Below, piece after piece: positions 24,518 to 32,137 of a stretch of 32,331 nucleotides of DNA. A program made the translations under genes and the position numbers. The notes under the pieces were generated by a model, which was given only the letters and a program-made list of their open reading frames with translations, did no database searches and was not told the DNA's origin. This DNA comes from Clostridia bacterium (GTDB taxonomy: Bacteria > Bacillota > Clostridia > Oscillospirales > Acutalibacteraceae): assembly GCA_017454815.1 (NCBI GenBank), contig JAFTCG010000011.1, forward strand, positions 1-32,331, written 5' to 3'. The first letter of the stretch is position 1, and each line of letters opens with the position of its first letter.

Positions 24518-24913
24518 ATGAAAAATTATTTTGCAAGGACAACGCAGGAGAGGAAGCTTCTCGGCAGGGTCGACGTTCTGATCATTATCCTCATCGCGGC
24601 AATATGCGTTGGATCGTGCGTCCCGCTTTTTTTGAAAAAGGGGGACGTGACTGCAAAAATAATATACGACGGAGAGACCGTTGAAGAGATAAATCTCTCC
24701 CAAAACGAAAAAAAATTCACCCTGGAAGTCGGCAGGTGTGATATAGCGGTAGAAGGGCACGAAATCTTTTTCGCAAACAGCCCATGCCCCGACAAGGTTT
24801 GCATGAACGCGGGCAGGCTCAGAAAAAGCGGCGAATTTGCCTCCTGCGTTCCCGAGAAAGTCGCGATAATCCTCAAGGGCGACAGAAAATCGCCCGACGC
24901 GATAACTTATTGA
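24518..24913 (+). CDS. NusG domain II-containing membrane protein
   Basis: The protein has 131 residues. One membrane segment (DVLIIILIAAICVGSCVPLF, residues about 19-39) is followed by a small beta-rich NusG_II-type domain (residues about 45-131) with CPDKVCMNAG near 90-99 and SCVPEKVAI. These match the 'NusG domain II-containing' family seen next to Rnf and Gx transporter genes. The domain is outside the membrane and its paired cysteines may form a disulphide or bind a cofactor. No function has been proven for the family to my knowledge. AAAGGA lies 7 bases before the ATG; the gene follows apbE by 12 bases and is next to the Gx gene with one base between. Confidence 0.85.
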   Translation: MKNYFARTTQERKLLGRVDVLIIILIAAICVGSCVPLFLKKGDVTAKIIYDGETVEEINLSQNEKKFTLEVGRCDIAVEGHEIFFANSPCPDKVCMNAGRLRKSGEFASCVPEKVAIILKGDRKSPDAITY

Positions 24914-24914
24914 T

Positions 24915-25454
24915 ATGAACAGAGTATCGATGGCAAGAAAAACAGCATTGGCGGCGATGATGTGCGCTCTGGCGATCGCGATCTCGTTTCTGGAGGGGCT
25001 GATACCGACTTCGGCTTTCCTGCCGCCGGGCGCAAAACTCGGTTTTTCAAACATCGTCACAATGTTTTGCGTCGACACGCTGACGCTCCCGTACGCTCTG
25101 TGCGTGACGCTGTTCAAGGCTTTGTTCGCGCTAATGACGAGGGGGGCGACCGCAGGGGTAATGAGCTTCTGCGGAGGGATGCTCAGCACGTTCGTCACAT
25201 ACGGATTGTTTAAACTGAAAAATCTCGACATCGGCTATATCGGGATCGCGGTTTGCTCCGCGGTGGCGCACAACGCCGCGCAGCTTGCCGTCAGCGTCGT
25301 GATCTCCGGTACGCCTGCGATAGTTATATATGCCCCGGTTCTTTTCGCTTCGTCGGCTGTGACCGGAATTCTGACGGGCATTCTGCTGAAAATCGTGATG
25401 CCTGTCCTGAAAAAACAAAACCGCATCATTACAAAAGGGGTGGAAAACCTATGA
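24915..25454 (+). CDS. Gx transporter family protein (Hpre_diP_synt_I type)
   Basis: The protein has 179 residues and five to six membrane segments: ALAAMMCALAIAISFLEG, LGFSNIVTMFCVDTL, ALCVTLFKALFALM, MSFCGGMLSTFVTYGLF, GIAVCSAVAHNAAQLAVSVV, VLFASSAVTGILTGILL. GAKLGFSNI and AHNAAQL are characteristic of the family often mislabelled heptaprenyl-diphosphate-synthase component I, which resembles ECF substrate-binding components. In Rnf and other extracytoplasmic flavinylation loci it co-occurs with ApbE, and delivery of a flavin or related small molecule across the membrane is a reasonable inference. The ATG at 24915 has no good ribosome site and is probably translated by coupling; ATG 24930 is an alternative. 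The stop overlaps the rnfC start (ATGA). Confidence 0.85.
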   Translation: MNRVSMARKTALAAMMCALAIAISFLEGLIPTSAFLPPGAKLGFSNIVTMFCVDTLTLPYALCVTLFKALFALMTRGATAGVMSFCGGMLSTFVTYGLFKLKNLDIGYIGIAVCSAVAHNAAQLAVSVVISGTPAIVIYAPVLFASSAVTGILTGILLKIVMPVLKKQNRIITKGVENL

Positions 25455-26800
25455 GTTCAAAAAAACCTGCGGGAGTTCTGTCCGCCGTGACCAAGGTCAG
25501 GGGCGGTGTGGCGGTTTCTCACAACAAAAACACGGCGAACATGGCCGTTGAGAGAATGCCCGCGCCGGAAAAAGTTGTCATCGCAATGCAACAGCACATC
25601 GGAGCGCCTTGCGTTCCCGTTGTGAAGGTCGGCGACACAGTGGCTGTCGGCCAGCTGCTGGGCGACTCGGACAAATTTGTCAGCGCGCCGATCCATTCGA
25701 GCATTTCCGGAACGGTCAAGGCGATAAAAGACCTGAAGCTCCCCAACGGAGTTATCACAAAGGGGATCGAGATCGAATCCGACGGAGAAATGCGCCTTTA
25801 TGAGGGCATCGAAAAGCCTGACGTTCATGACCGCGAAAGTTTTGTGAAGGCTGTTCGCGATTCCGGACTTGTCGGACTCGGAGGAGCCGGCTTCCCGACC
25901 CACGTCAAGCTAAACGTGCCTGCGGACAAACATATCGACACCCTCATCGTCAACGCCGCAGAGTGCGAGCCGTATATCACGGTCGACAGCAGGGAATGCA
26001 TCGAGAATACCGAGAACATCCTCGCCGGCGTATCGGTCGTGAAAAAATATCTTGACATCAAGAACGTTGTCATTGCCATCGAGGACAACAAGCCTGCGGC
26101 ATTTGAGGCTTTCATAAACGTGAAGGGCTATGACCTTCTTGGCGACAGCGACATAAAGCTGATGATGCTCGAATCCCGCTATCCTCAGGGCGCGGAAAAG
26201 ATGATGGTTCAATCCGCCACGGGCAGGAAAGTTCCGCCCGGAAAGCTCCCGGCAGACGTCGGATGCATTGTGATGAACGTTGCGTCCGTTGCTTTCATAG
26301 CAAGGTATCTCGAAACGGGTAAGCCGCTCATCAGCCGTTCCGTTACGGTCGACGGCTCCGCCATCAACACGCCCAAGAACGTCAGGGTCGCCATCGGCAC
26401 CAACATCGGCGACGTGATCGACTATTGCGGCGGCCTGAAGGAAAGCTCCTACAAGATCCTCATGGGAGGCCCGATGATGGGGCTTGCTATGCTCGACACC
26501 TCACTGCCGATATTGAAGCAGAACAACGCGATCCTTGCGTTTGAAAAGAATCCTGCGCTCATCAAAAAAGAGCGCGACTGCATAAGATGCGGAAGATGCG
26601 AGCAGGTTTGCCCGATGGGGCTTATGCCGACGCTGATAGCCCGTTACGGAAAGATCAAAGATGCCGACAGGCTCAACAAGATCGGCGTCAACGTCTGTAT
26701 GGAATGCGGAAGCTGCGCGTACACCTGCCCGGCGGGAAAACCGCTTGTTCAGTATATGCGCCTTGCAAAAACAGTAGTAAGGGAGGCAAAAAGCAAATGA
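25451..26800 (+). CDS. rnfC: Rnf electron transport complex subunit C
   Basis: The protein has 449 residues. RnfC is the peripheral cytoplasmic NADH-side subunit of the ferredoxin:NAD+ oxidoreductase, which couples ferredoxin oxidation to Na+ or H+ export. The N-terminal HxG-type barrel has QQHIGAPCVPVVKVGDTVAVGQLL. GLVGLGGAGFPTHVK (residues about 140-155) is the flavin-binding and NuoF-like motif, and NAAECEPYIT follows. Two 4Fe-4S clusters are bound by Cys377/380/383/387 (CIRCGRCEQVCP) and Cys416/419/422/426 (CMECGSCAYTCP). ATG 25451 overlaps the previous stop; GGGGTGG lies 7 bases upstream. The same ATGA overlap links it to rnfD. Confidence 0.96.
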   Translation: MSSKKPAGVLSAVTKVRGGVAVSHNKNTANMAVERMPAPEKVVIAMQQHIGAPCVPVVKVGDTVAVGQLLGDSDKFVSAPIHSSISGTVKAIKDLKLPNGVITKGIEIESDGEMRLYEGIEKPDVHDRESFVKAVRDSGLVGLGGAGFPTHVKLNVPADKHIDTLIVNAAECEPYITVDSRECIENTENILAGVSVVKKYLDIKNVVIAIEDNKPAAFEAFINVKGYDLLGDSDIKLMMLESRYPQGAEKMMVQSATGRKVPPGKLPADVGCIVMNVASVAFIARYLETGKPLISRSVTVDGSAINTPKNVRVAIGTNIGDVIDYCGGLKESSYKILMGGPMMGLAMLDTSLPILKQNNAILAFEKNPALIKKERDCIRCGRCEQVCPMGLMPTLIARYGKIKDADRLNKIGVNVCMECGSCAYTCPAGKPLVQYMRLAKTVVREAKSK

Positions 26801-27810
26801 GCAATGAAGAAAAACTCCTTGTGGTAAGTCCGTCGCCCCACGTCCGGTCTGCCGCGACGGTGACGAGAATAATGTTCGACGTAATCGTCGCCTGCGTGCC
26901 GTCTCTCATTGCGGCGGTGATACTGTTTGGCTACAGAGTTCTTGCAATAACGGCGGTGTCGGTTGGCACCTGCATGCTCGCTGAGTGGGTTTGCAGAAAA
27001 GTCATGAAACGCCACAACACGCTCGGAGATCTGAGCGCAGTCGTCACGGGCCTTCTGATCGCTTTTAACGTCCCCGTTTCCATAAAGCTCTGGATGGTCG
27101 CCTTTGCCGGAATTGTCGCGATAGTCGTCGTAAAGCAGTTCTTCGGCGGCATCGGAATGAACTTTGTAAACCCGGCTCTGATCGGAAGGATCGTTCTGCT
27201 TGCCTCTTTCCCGACAGCGATGTCAAACTGGGTGCAGCCGCTCTCATGGAGGACGGACGTTGTAACGACGGCTTCGCCCCTTGCGGAGATAGGAAACCTT
27301 TACAAAGCGGGCGACGTGTCAAAGAGCGCGATATATTCAATTGATAATATGCCCTCGCTCCTCGATATGCTTCTCGGAAAAAGGAGCGGAAGCCTCGGCG
27401 AAGTATGCGCGTTGGCGCTGCTGATAGGTCTTGCTTATCTTCTGATAAGAAAAGTTATAAAGCCGACTATACCGTTCTTCTATATCGGAACGGTTGCGGT
27501 CATCATGCTCATAGCCGGAAAATTCAACTTTGTTTTCCTGGCTTATGAGCTCATGGCGGGCGGACTTCTCCTCGGCGCGATCTTCATGGCGACCGACTAC
27601 ACGACTTCCCCCGTCAACTTCAGAGGACAGATCGTTTATGCGATCGGATGCGGACTCATCACCGCGCTCATCAGGCTTTTCGGAAGCCTGCCGGAGGGCG
27701 TGTCCTTTGCGATCATTATTATGAACATCCTCACCCCGCATATCGAAAACTTTACTTCACCCAAACCTTTCGGCTCGGAAAAGAAGAAAAAGGGGGCGGA
27801 TGAAAAATGA
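26797..27810 (+). CDS. rnfD: Rnf electron transport complex subunit D
   Basis: The protein has 337 residues. RnfD is an integral membrane, flavin-bearing subunit related to NqrB. The N-terminus VVSPSPHVRSAATVTRIMFDVI and the helices ITAVSVGTCMLAEWV, GGIGMNFVNPALIGR and FMATDYTTSPVNFRGQIVYAIGCG are conserved. The normal covalent-FMN acceptor site (S/T-G-A-T-P-L) aligns with TTASPLA here: Asp154, then Thr157-Thr158-Ala159-Ser160-Pro161, so the glycine is missing and Thr is replaced by Ser. This is the most unusual feature of the operon. The start ATGA overlaps the rnfC stop, with GGGAGG 10 bases before. The stop overlaps rnfG the same way. Confidence 0.95.
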   Translation: MSNEEKLLVVSPSPHVRSAATVTRIMFDVIVACVPSLIAAVILFGYRVLAITAVSVGTCMLAEWVCRKVMKRHNTLGDLSAVVTGLLIAFNVPVSIKLWMVAFAGIVAIVVVKQFFGGIGMNFVNPALIGRIVLLASFPTAMSNWVQPLSWRTDVVTTASPLAEIGNLYKAGDVSKSAIYSIDNMPSLLDMLLGKRSGSLGEVCALALLIGLAYLLIRKVIKPTIPFFYIGTVAVIMLIAGKFNFVFLAYELMAGGLLLGAIFMATDYTTSPVNFRGQIVYAIGCGLITALIRLFGSLPEGVSFAIIIMNILTPHIENFTSPKPFGSEKKKKGADEK

Positions 27811-28403
27811 AAAAGAAATTTAACGCAAAAGACGTCCTGATCCCGACGATCGCCCTGTTTTTGATCGCGTCAGTTTGCACCGCGATACTTGCGTTCACGA
27901 ACTCGATCACTTATGCAAAAATTCAGGAGAACAACGAAAAAACAAAGAACGAAACGAGAAGCGCAGTTTTTCCGGACGCTCTCAGCTTCTCCGAGGATAA
28001 AACGGTTTCAGCCGACGGCGAAGAAATCGTTTACAACGAGGCTTATTCGGGATACGGAGATGTCATCGGTTACGTTTTCACAGCTTCCGACAAAGGCTAC
28101 GGCGGAACGGTGACCGTTATGACGGGCATTGATGCCGACGGCAACTTGAGCGGCGTTGAGACGATAGAGCTCAGCGAAACGGCAGGGCTCGGAATGAACG
28201 CCAAAAAAGCGTCGTTCCGCGACCAGTTCAAGGAAAAGACGGGACCGTTCATCGTTAGCAAGGACAGCCAGAAGAATGACGGCACGTTTGAGGAGATCAA
28301 CGCCCTGACGGGCGCCACGATCACTTCGAGAGCCGTGACGAGCGCAGTCAACAAGACTGTTGCGGCATATAAAGCTTTAACGGGAGGTGGAAACAATGGC
28401 TGA
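27807..28403 (+). CDS. rnfG: Rnf electron transport complex subunit G
   Basis: The protein has 198 residues. RnfG has one membrane anchor (residues about 11-31, LIPTIALFLIASVCTAILAF) and an outside FMN-binding domain. The acceptor motif is canonical: LTGATITSRAV, with FMN predicted on Thr171, the target of ApbE. GYGGTVTVMTGIDADGNLSGV is the family core, and FxDQF follows. It overlaps rnfD by 4 bases and rnfE by 8 bases. The subunit probably passes electrons between RnfD and the extracytoplasmic side of the A/E core. Confidence 0.95.
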   Translation: MKKKFNAKDVLIPTIALFLIASVCTAILAFTNSITYAKIQENNEKTKNETRSAVFPDALSFSEDKTVSADGEEIVYNEAYSGYGDVIGYVFTASDKGYGGTVTVMTGIDADGNLSGVETIELSETAGLGMNAKKASFRDQFKEKTGPFIVSKDSQKNDGTFEEINALTGATITSRAVTSAVNKTVAAYKALTGGGNNG

Positions 28404-29112
28404 AAATAAAAGATCTCTGTTTAAGGAGTTTTCAAAGGGTTTTATCGATGAGAACCCCGTGCTTCGCCTTGTGCTTGGCACCTGTCCGACCCTCGCCGTT
28501 TCCACTTCGGTCGAGAGCGCCGTCGGCATGGGAATCGCGGCCTCGATAGTTCTGATATGCTCGAACATTGCGATCTCCGCATTGCGCAAGCTGATCCCTT
28601 CAAAGGTCAGGATCCCTGCGTACATAGTTATCATTGCTTCGTTCGTTACTGTTGTTCAGATGCTTGTCAACGCATTTGTTCCGACGCTCAACGAGCAGCT
28701 CGGCGTTTATCTGCCGCTGATCGTCGTCAACTGCATCATCCTCGGCAGAGCCGAAGCTTTTGCCGGAAAGAACAATGTGCTCGCCTCGGCTTTTGACGGT
28801 CTGGGCATGGGCGTAGGCTTCACGACGGCACTGTTTTGCATGGGATTCATCAGAGAATTCCTCGGAACAGGCACGATCACGATCAGCCTTCTCAACGGCG
28901 GCAACGCGCTGTTCCCCGCAGTGTTCGGCGACAACCCGATGACGATATTCATCCTCGCTCCCGGCGGATTCTTCGTCTTCGGAATGCTGATCGCTCTGGC
29001 GAACTTCATCGCCGAGAAGAAGGGCAAAAAAGCCGCGCAGCTTCACTCCTGCAAGGCTTGCCCGATGTTTGAGACCTGTACTTCCGGAGAAAAGGAGGCT
29101 GAAGAGAAATGA
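28396..29112 (+). CDS. rnfE: Rnf electron transport complex subunit E
   Basis: The protein has 238 residues and six membrane helices. RnfE pairs with RnfA to form the pseudosymmetric ion-translocating core with an iron-sulphur centre in the membrane; the conserved cysteines are Cys30 (LGTCP) and Cys113 (VVNCIILGRAEAFA). ENPVLRLVLGTCPTLAVS and GFIREFLGTGTI are signatures. The C-terminal tail (residues about 208-238), predicted cytoplasmic, carries Cys219, Cys222 and Cys228 in SCKACPMFETC. I am not sure this is general in the family. The ATG at 28396 is used because GGGAGGTGG lies at 28382-28390; an upstream GTG at 28387 is inside that site. It overlaps rnfA by 4 bases. Confidence 0.95.
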   Translation: MAENKRSLFKEFSKGFIDENPVLRLVLGTCPTLAVSTSVESAVGMGIAASIVLICSNIAISALRKLIPSKVRIPAYIVIIASFVTVVQMLVNAFVPTLNEQLGVYLPLIVVNCIILGRAEAFAGKNNVLASAFDGLGMGVGFTTALFCMGFIREFLGTGTITISLLNGGNALFPAVFGDNPMTIFILAPGGFFVFGMLIALANFIAEKKGKKAAQLHSCKACPMFETCTSGEKEAEEK

Positions 29113-29699
29113 AATGGTATCTTTCTCTCGTCCTTGCGGCGATACTTACAAACAACTTTGTTTTGTCAAAGTTTCTCGGAATATGCCCGTTCCTCGGCGT
29201 TTCCAAACAGCTGAAAACCGCATCCGGCATGGGCATAGCCGTTACGTTCGTCATGCTTATGGCGACTGCGGTAACTTTCCCGATCAACAAATATCTTCTC
29301 GAACAGTTTAACCTGGAATATCTCCAGACGATAGTGTTTATTCTCGTAATAGCCGCTCTCGTTCAGCTCATCGAGATCGCTTTGAAAAAATATATGCCTC
29401 CGCTTTACAATGCGCTGGGAATTTATCTTCCGCTCATCACCACAAACTGCGCCGTGCTCGGTGTCGTCGTCCTCAACGTGGAAGAAGGATACAATTTCGC
29501 CGGCGCGCTCGCGAACACCTTTGGCGCGGGAATCGGTTTCCTTCTTGCGATGGTGATGTTTGCGGGAGTCCGTGAGAGGATGGAATCGAGCGATATTCCC
29601 GAAAGATTAAAAGGTCTTCCGATAACGCTTGTCGCTGCATCTTTGACTTCGATGTCATTTTTGGGCTTTACGGGCGTTGTTGAAGGAATGCTTGGTTAA
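29109..29699 (+). CDS. rnfA: Rnf electron transport complex subunit A
   Basis: The protein has 196 residues, six membrane helices, the usual size. It is the partner of RnfE, with opposite membrane orientation. The iron-sulphur ligands are Cys26 (FLGICPFLGVS) and Cys113 (TTNCAVLGVVVLN), mirroring Cys30 and Cys113 of RnfE. NNFVLSKFLG and MFAGVRERM are signatures. AAAGGAGG lies 10 bases before the ATG inside rnfE, and the start overlaps the rnfE stop as ATGA. rnfB follows 12 bases after the stop. Confidence 0.96.
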   Translation: MKWYLSLVLAAILTNNFVLSKFLGICPFLGVSKQLKTASGMGIAVTFVMLMATAVTFPINKYLLEQFNLEYLQTIVFILVIAALVQLIEIALKKYMPPLYNALGIYLPLITTNCAVLGVVVLNVEEGYNFAGALANTFGAGIGFLLAMVMFAGVRERMESSDIPERLKGLPITLVAASLTSMSFLGFTGVVEGMLG

Positions 29700-29711
29700 G
29701 GGGGGCGCGAA

Positions 29712-30521
29712 ATGAATCCGATTTTATTGGCTGTAATAATCGTCGGCGCGACGGGATTGATCCTCGGACTCGGGCTTGCGATCGCCTCGATAATAATGGC
29801 AGTCCCCGTTGACGAAAAAGAAGTTGCGATCCGCGAGGAGCTCCCCGGTGCAAACTGCGGAGCCTGCGGCTTTTCCGGGTGCGACGCCTATGCCGCGGCG
29901 TTGTCCAAGGGCGAAACGCAAAAGACAAATCTCTGCGTCCCCGGCGGCGAGGACGTTTCCAAAAAAATCGCGGAGATCACCGGGCTTGAAGCGGGAGAAG
30001 TCATCCCCCAGGCGGCGGTTGTTCTCTGCCGCGGAAGCTACGGCAATTGCGAGCCGAAGCTCCAATATAGCGGCGTAAAAAGCTGCGCTATGGCTCAACA
30101 GCTTTTCGGCGGCCCCAAGAGCTGCAGCTACGGCTGCATCGGCTTCGGCGATTGCGTGAACGCCTGCCCCTACGAGGCTATAAAAATCTGCGACGGCGTC
30201 GCAAGGATCGACCCGACCATCTGCCGCGCCTGCGGAATGTGCATTTCGACCTGCCCGAAGAACCTTATTGAGCTCATGCCTTTGGGAGTTTCAAAGGCAG
30301 CAGTCCTTTGCAAGAACATCGAAAAAGGCGCGCAGACCAGAAAGCAATGCAAGACCGGCTGCATAGGCTGCATGAAGTGCACCAAGGTCTGCGAATACGG
30401 CGCGGTTACGGTTGAAAACAACGTCGCGCACGTAGACTATGAAAAATGCGTCGGATGCGGAAAATGCGGCGAAGCCTGCCCCGTGAAGAGCATTTCTCTG
30501 ATCAACCTTAAAGCAAAATAA
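29712..30521 (+). CDS. rnfB: Rnf electron transport complex subunit B (ferredoxin-type)
   Basis: The protein has 269 residues. RnfB accepts electrons from ferredoxin. One N-terminal helix (residues about 5-29) is followed by a 4Fe-4S domain with Cys49, Cys52, Cys57 and Cys75 (NCGACGFSGC). Then come four further cysteine sets: SCSYGCIGFGDCVNACP, CRACGMCISTCP, CIGCMKCTKVC and CVGCGKCGEACP, so at least five iron-sulphur clusters are likely. The multi-cluster form is typical of clostridial/acetogen Rnf. AAGGGGGG lies upstream of the ATG. It ends the operon; the next 185 bases have no clear terminator but do contain a new promoter. Confidence 0.96.
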   Translation: MNPILLAVIIVGATGLILGLGLAIASIIMAVPVDEKEVAIREELPGANCGACGFSGCDAYAAALSKGETQKTNLCVPGGEDVSKKIAEITGLEAGEVIPQAAVVLCRGSYGNCEPKLQYSGVKSCAMAQQLFGGPKSCSYGCIGFGDCVNACPYEAIKICDGVARIDPTICRACGMCISTCPKNLIELMPLGVSKAAVLCKNIEKGAQTRKQCKTGCIGCMKCTKVCEYGAVTVENNVAHVDYEKCVGCGKCGEACPVKSISLINLKAK

Positions 30522-30630
30522 CGGTTCGACGTTTTGCGCCCTTTGATCCGGAGGCTCTGCGCACCGGAAAAAAGCAGGGTTTTACATGCAAAAGAGCCGG
30601 AGAAAAATTTTGCTATTTTATGAAAAATCA

Positions 30631-30659
30631 TTGACTTATAACTTAAAATATAGTAAATT
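30631..30659 (+). promoter_or_regulatory. Promoter of the lipoprotein gene
   Basis: TTGACT (30631-30636), a 17-base spacer and TAAATT (30654-30659). It marks the break between the Rnf operon and the lipoprotein. Confidence 0.65.
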
Positions 30660-30706
30660 AGTATTTAAGGCAAGGTTACTTTTTTTCAAGAGGGAGTTGT
30701 TGTTTT

Positions 30707-31666
30707 ATGAAAAAAATTATTGCTGTAGTTATGGCGCTCGTGATGGTTTTGACATTTGCTTCTTGCGGTAGCTCAAAATCGGAACGCGATGCGATCTCCG
30801 CCAAGATCGACGCTCTTGCGCAAAAGCTTGAGGAAGTCAAGCAGGCCGTTCAGACGGCAGGAAACGGTGGGGCAGATATCGGCGGAGGAGACGACGTTGG
30901 CGGCGAAGATGTCGGCGGCGAAGACATCGGCGATGAACCGTTTGAAGATGATGTGACCGGCGAAGCGATCACCGACAATTCCGGCGAAGCCGTTACAAAC
31001 AGCGAGGGCGAAACTCAGACTGCCGCTCCCAAGACCACAAAATCAACGACCAAGAGCGGATCGACCTCGGCTTCAAACTCCAACGATCCTTCAAAATGGA
31101 CAGCGGCGCAGATAGTCGACTACTACAAGAAAGCTGCGAATATCTCCAAGCAGAAGAGCTCTCAGACCATGAATCTCCAGGAGATCCCCGGCATCCTCAG
31201 CCCTCTCAAGGGAATTATAAACAAGGCTCTGCAGAACAACTCTGCTCCGTTTGACGGCATCACAGGCGGCTACAAGTCGCTTGTAGCGTCCGATCTTACG
31301 GCTGCCAACGCCAAGGCGAGCGGCAACTATGTAATAATCAACATGAACGCCAAGGAACAGATCGACGGCGCTTACGGCAAATCGACGGAGGGTACCGTAG
31401 GACACCTGGTTTCAGTGCTTGACGGCGTTGCAACGGCAGTTGACGCGCTTGGCGTTCCGGCGGAATATCCGGAAGGAAGCGTTAAACTCGACTACAAGAA
31501 CGCTTTCGCAAAGAATATCAAGATCAACACCAAGACAGGTCAGATCGAAAGCGGCGAATGGGGATATGATCTTTACATAACCCTCAACGGCGCAAAGCTT
31601 TCCGTCATCACGATCAAGAACGTCAATGCGCTTTTGATCTACAGGGTACAGTATCCTGCAAAATAA
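30707..31666 (+). CDS. Surface lipoprotein of unknown function
   Basis: The protein has 319 residues. A signal peptide (KKIIAVVMALVMVLTFASC) ends in a lipobox with Cys20, so it should be lipid-anchored on the outer face of the membrane. Residues 25-45 form a short predicted coiled coil (DAISAKIDALAQKLEEVKQAV). Residues about 52-90 are acidic GGED-type repeats, then a Thr/Ser/Lys linker to about 124. The C-terminal domain (about 124-319) starts DPSKWTAAQIVDYYKKAANI and is a mixed fold I do not recognise. No enzyme motif is seen. AGGGAG lies 10 bases before the ATG. It is monocistronic with its own terminator. Confidence 0.75.
   Translation: MKKIIAVVMALVMVLTFASCGSSKSERDAISAKIDALAQKLEEVKQAVQTAGNGGADIGGGDDVGGEDVGGEDIGDEPFEDDVTGEAITDNSGEAVTNSEGETQTAAPKTTKSTTKSGSTSASNSNDPSKWTAAQIVDYYKKAANISKQKSSQTMNLQEIPGILSPLKGIINKALQNNSAPFDGITGGYKSLVASDLTAANAKASGNYVIINMNAKEQIDGAYGKSTEGTVGHLVSVLDGVATAVDALGVPAEYPEGSVKLDYKNAFAKNIKINTKTGQIESGEWGYDLYITLNGAKLSVITIKNVNALLIYRVQYPAK
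30878..30937 (+). repeat. In-frame 15-base tandem repeats coding for (V/I)GGED
   Basis: Units at 30896-30910 and 30911-30925 differ at two bases, with degenerate copies either side. They code for the acidic Gly-Gly-Glu-Asp linker of the lipoprotein. Such repeats can change in number by slippage. Confidence 0.75.
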
Positions 31667-31682
31667 AATCTTGTTGACTTTT

Positions 31683-31709
31683 AAGCCGGGTGTTTCGCCC
31701 GGCTTTTTT
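31683..31709 (+). terminator. Terminator of the lipoprotein gene
   Basis: AAGCCGGG (31683-31690) pairs with CCCGGCTT (31698-31705), followed by six T residues. Confidence 0.93.
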
Positions 31710-31738
31710 AAAACTGTTTCTGTTAATTTCAAATACAT

Positions 31739-31769
31739 TTGACAAAATTCGGTATTCAGGTTGTATAAC
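31739..31769 (+). promoter_or_regulatory. Possible promoter of the candidate ncRNA
   Basis: TTGACA (31739-31744), then 19 bases, then TATAAC (31764-31769). The hexamers are good but the spacing is 2 bases longer than ideal. Transcription would start near 31776. Confidence 0.45.
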
Positions 31770-31770
31770 G

Positions 31771-31963
31771 AGGACTCCCGTGGACTACTGCCGGGTCAGC
31801 AGTGTTTGGAAATACGGACGTTCAGGTGACAGCGCATGGGTATATGTCAACGGTTGTCAAGGCATTTGCCCCGCCATGAAGTTCAGCCCGAAATGATTTG
31901 ATGCGCGTGAGGATGCAGCTGTGCGTTCAGTATAGTTCTGCTTATACAATGTAACTTTTCCAC
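31771..31963 (+). ncRNA. Candidate structured non-coding RNA (possibly raiA-motif-like)
   Basis: No reading frame with a ribosome site lies here, yet pairing is rich. GTGGA (31780-31784) pairs with TCCAC (31959-31963) and closes the whole region. ACTGC (31787-31791) pairs with GCAGT (31799-31803); its loop CGGGTCA can pair with GACTCCCG just upstream (31773-31780), giving a possible pseudoknot. ACAGC (31829-31833) pairs with GCTGT (31918-31922), enclosing CATGG/CCATG (31835-31839, 31874-31878). GTATA/TATAC (31930-31934, 31943-31947) is a further hairpin. GTTCAG occurs three times. The size and pseudoknot-rich build recall the raiA motif of Clostridia, from memory and unverified. It could also be a regulatory leader. 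No terminator follows closely. Confidence 0.45.
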
Positions 31964-32108
31964 TCGATGAGAAAATGTCGGCGTCGGCTTTAACAGTCGG
32001 CACTTCTATATATGGTGAACAAAAAGACAAAATACAGCACAATTTGCGCTGAACGCTCGGCGGTGTGTACGGATTGAAAAAAATACGAAAAAAACTTGAA
32101 AAAAAGTG

Positions 32109-32137
32109 TTGACAAGTCAAATAAAAAGTGATAATAT
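32109..32137 (+). promoter_or_regulatory. Strong promoter of a probable rRNA operon
   Basis: TTGACA (32109-32114), a 17-base spacer and TAATAT (32132-32137), with an extended TG at 32129-32130. Three A tracts at 32078-32106 form an UP-element-like stretch. Between the candidate ncRNA and this promoter (31964-32077) I see only three direct GTCGGC words. Confidence 0.85.

Noticed and set aside
31857-32120. 87-codon minus-strand frame at the right end
   Set aside because: It crosses the candidate ncRNA, the A tracts and the rRNA promoter, with no ribosome site.
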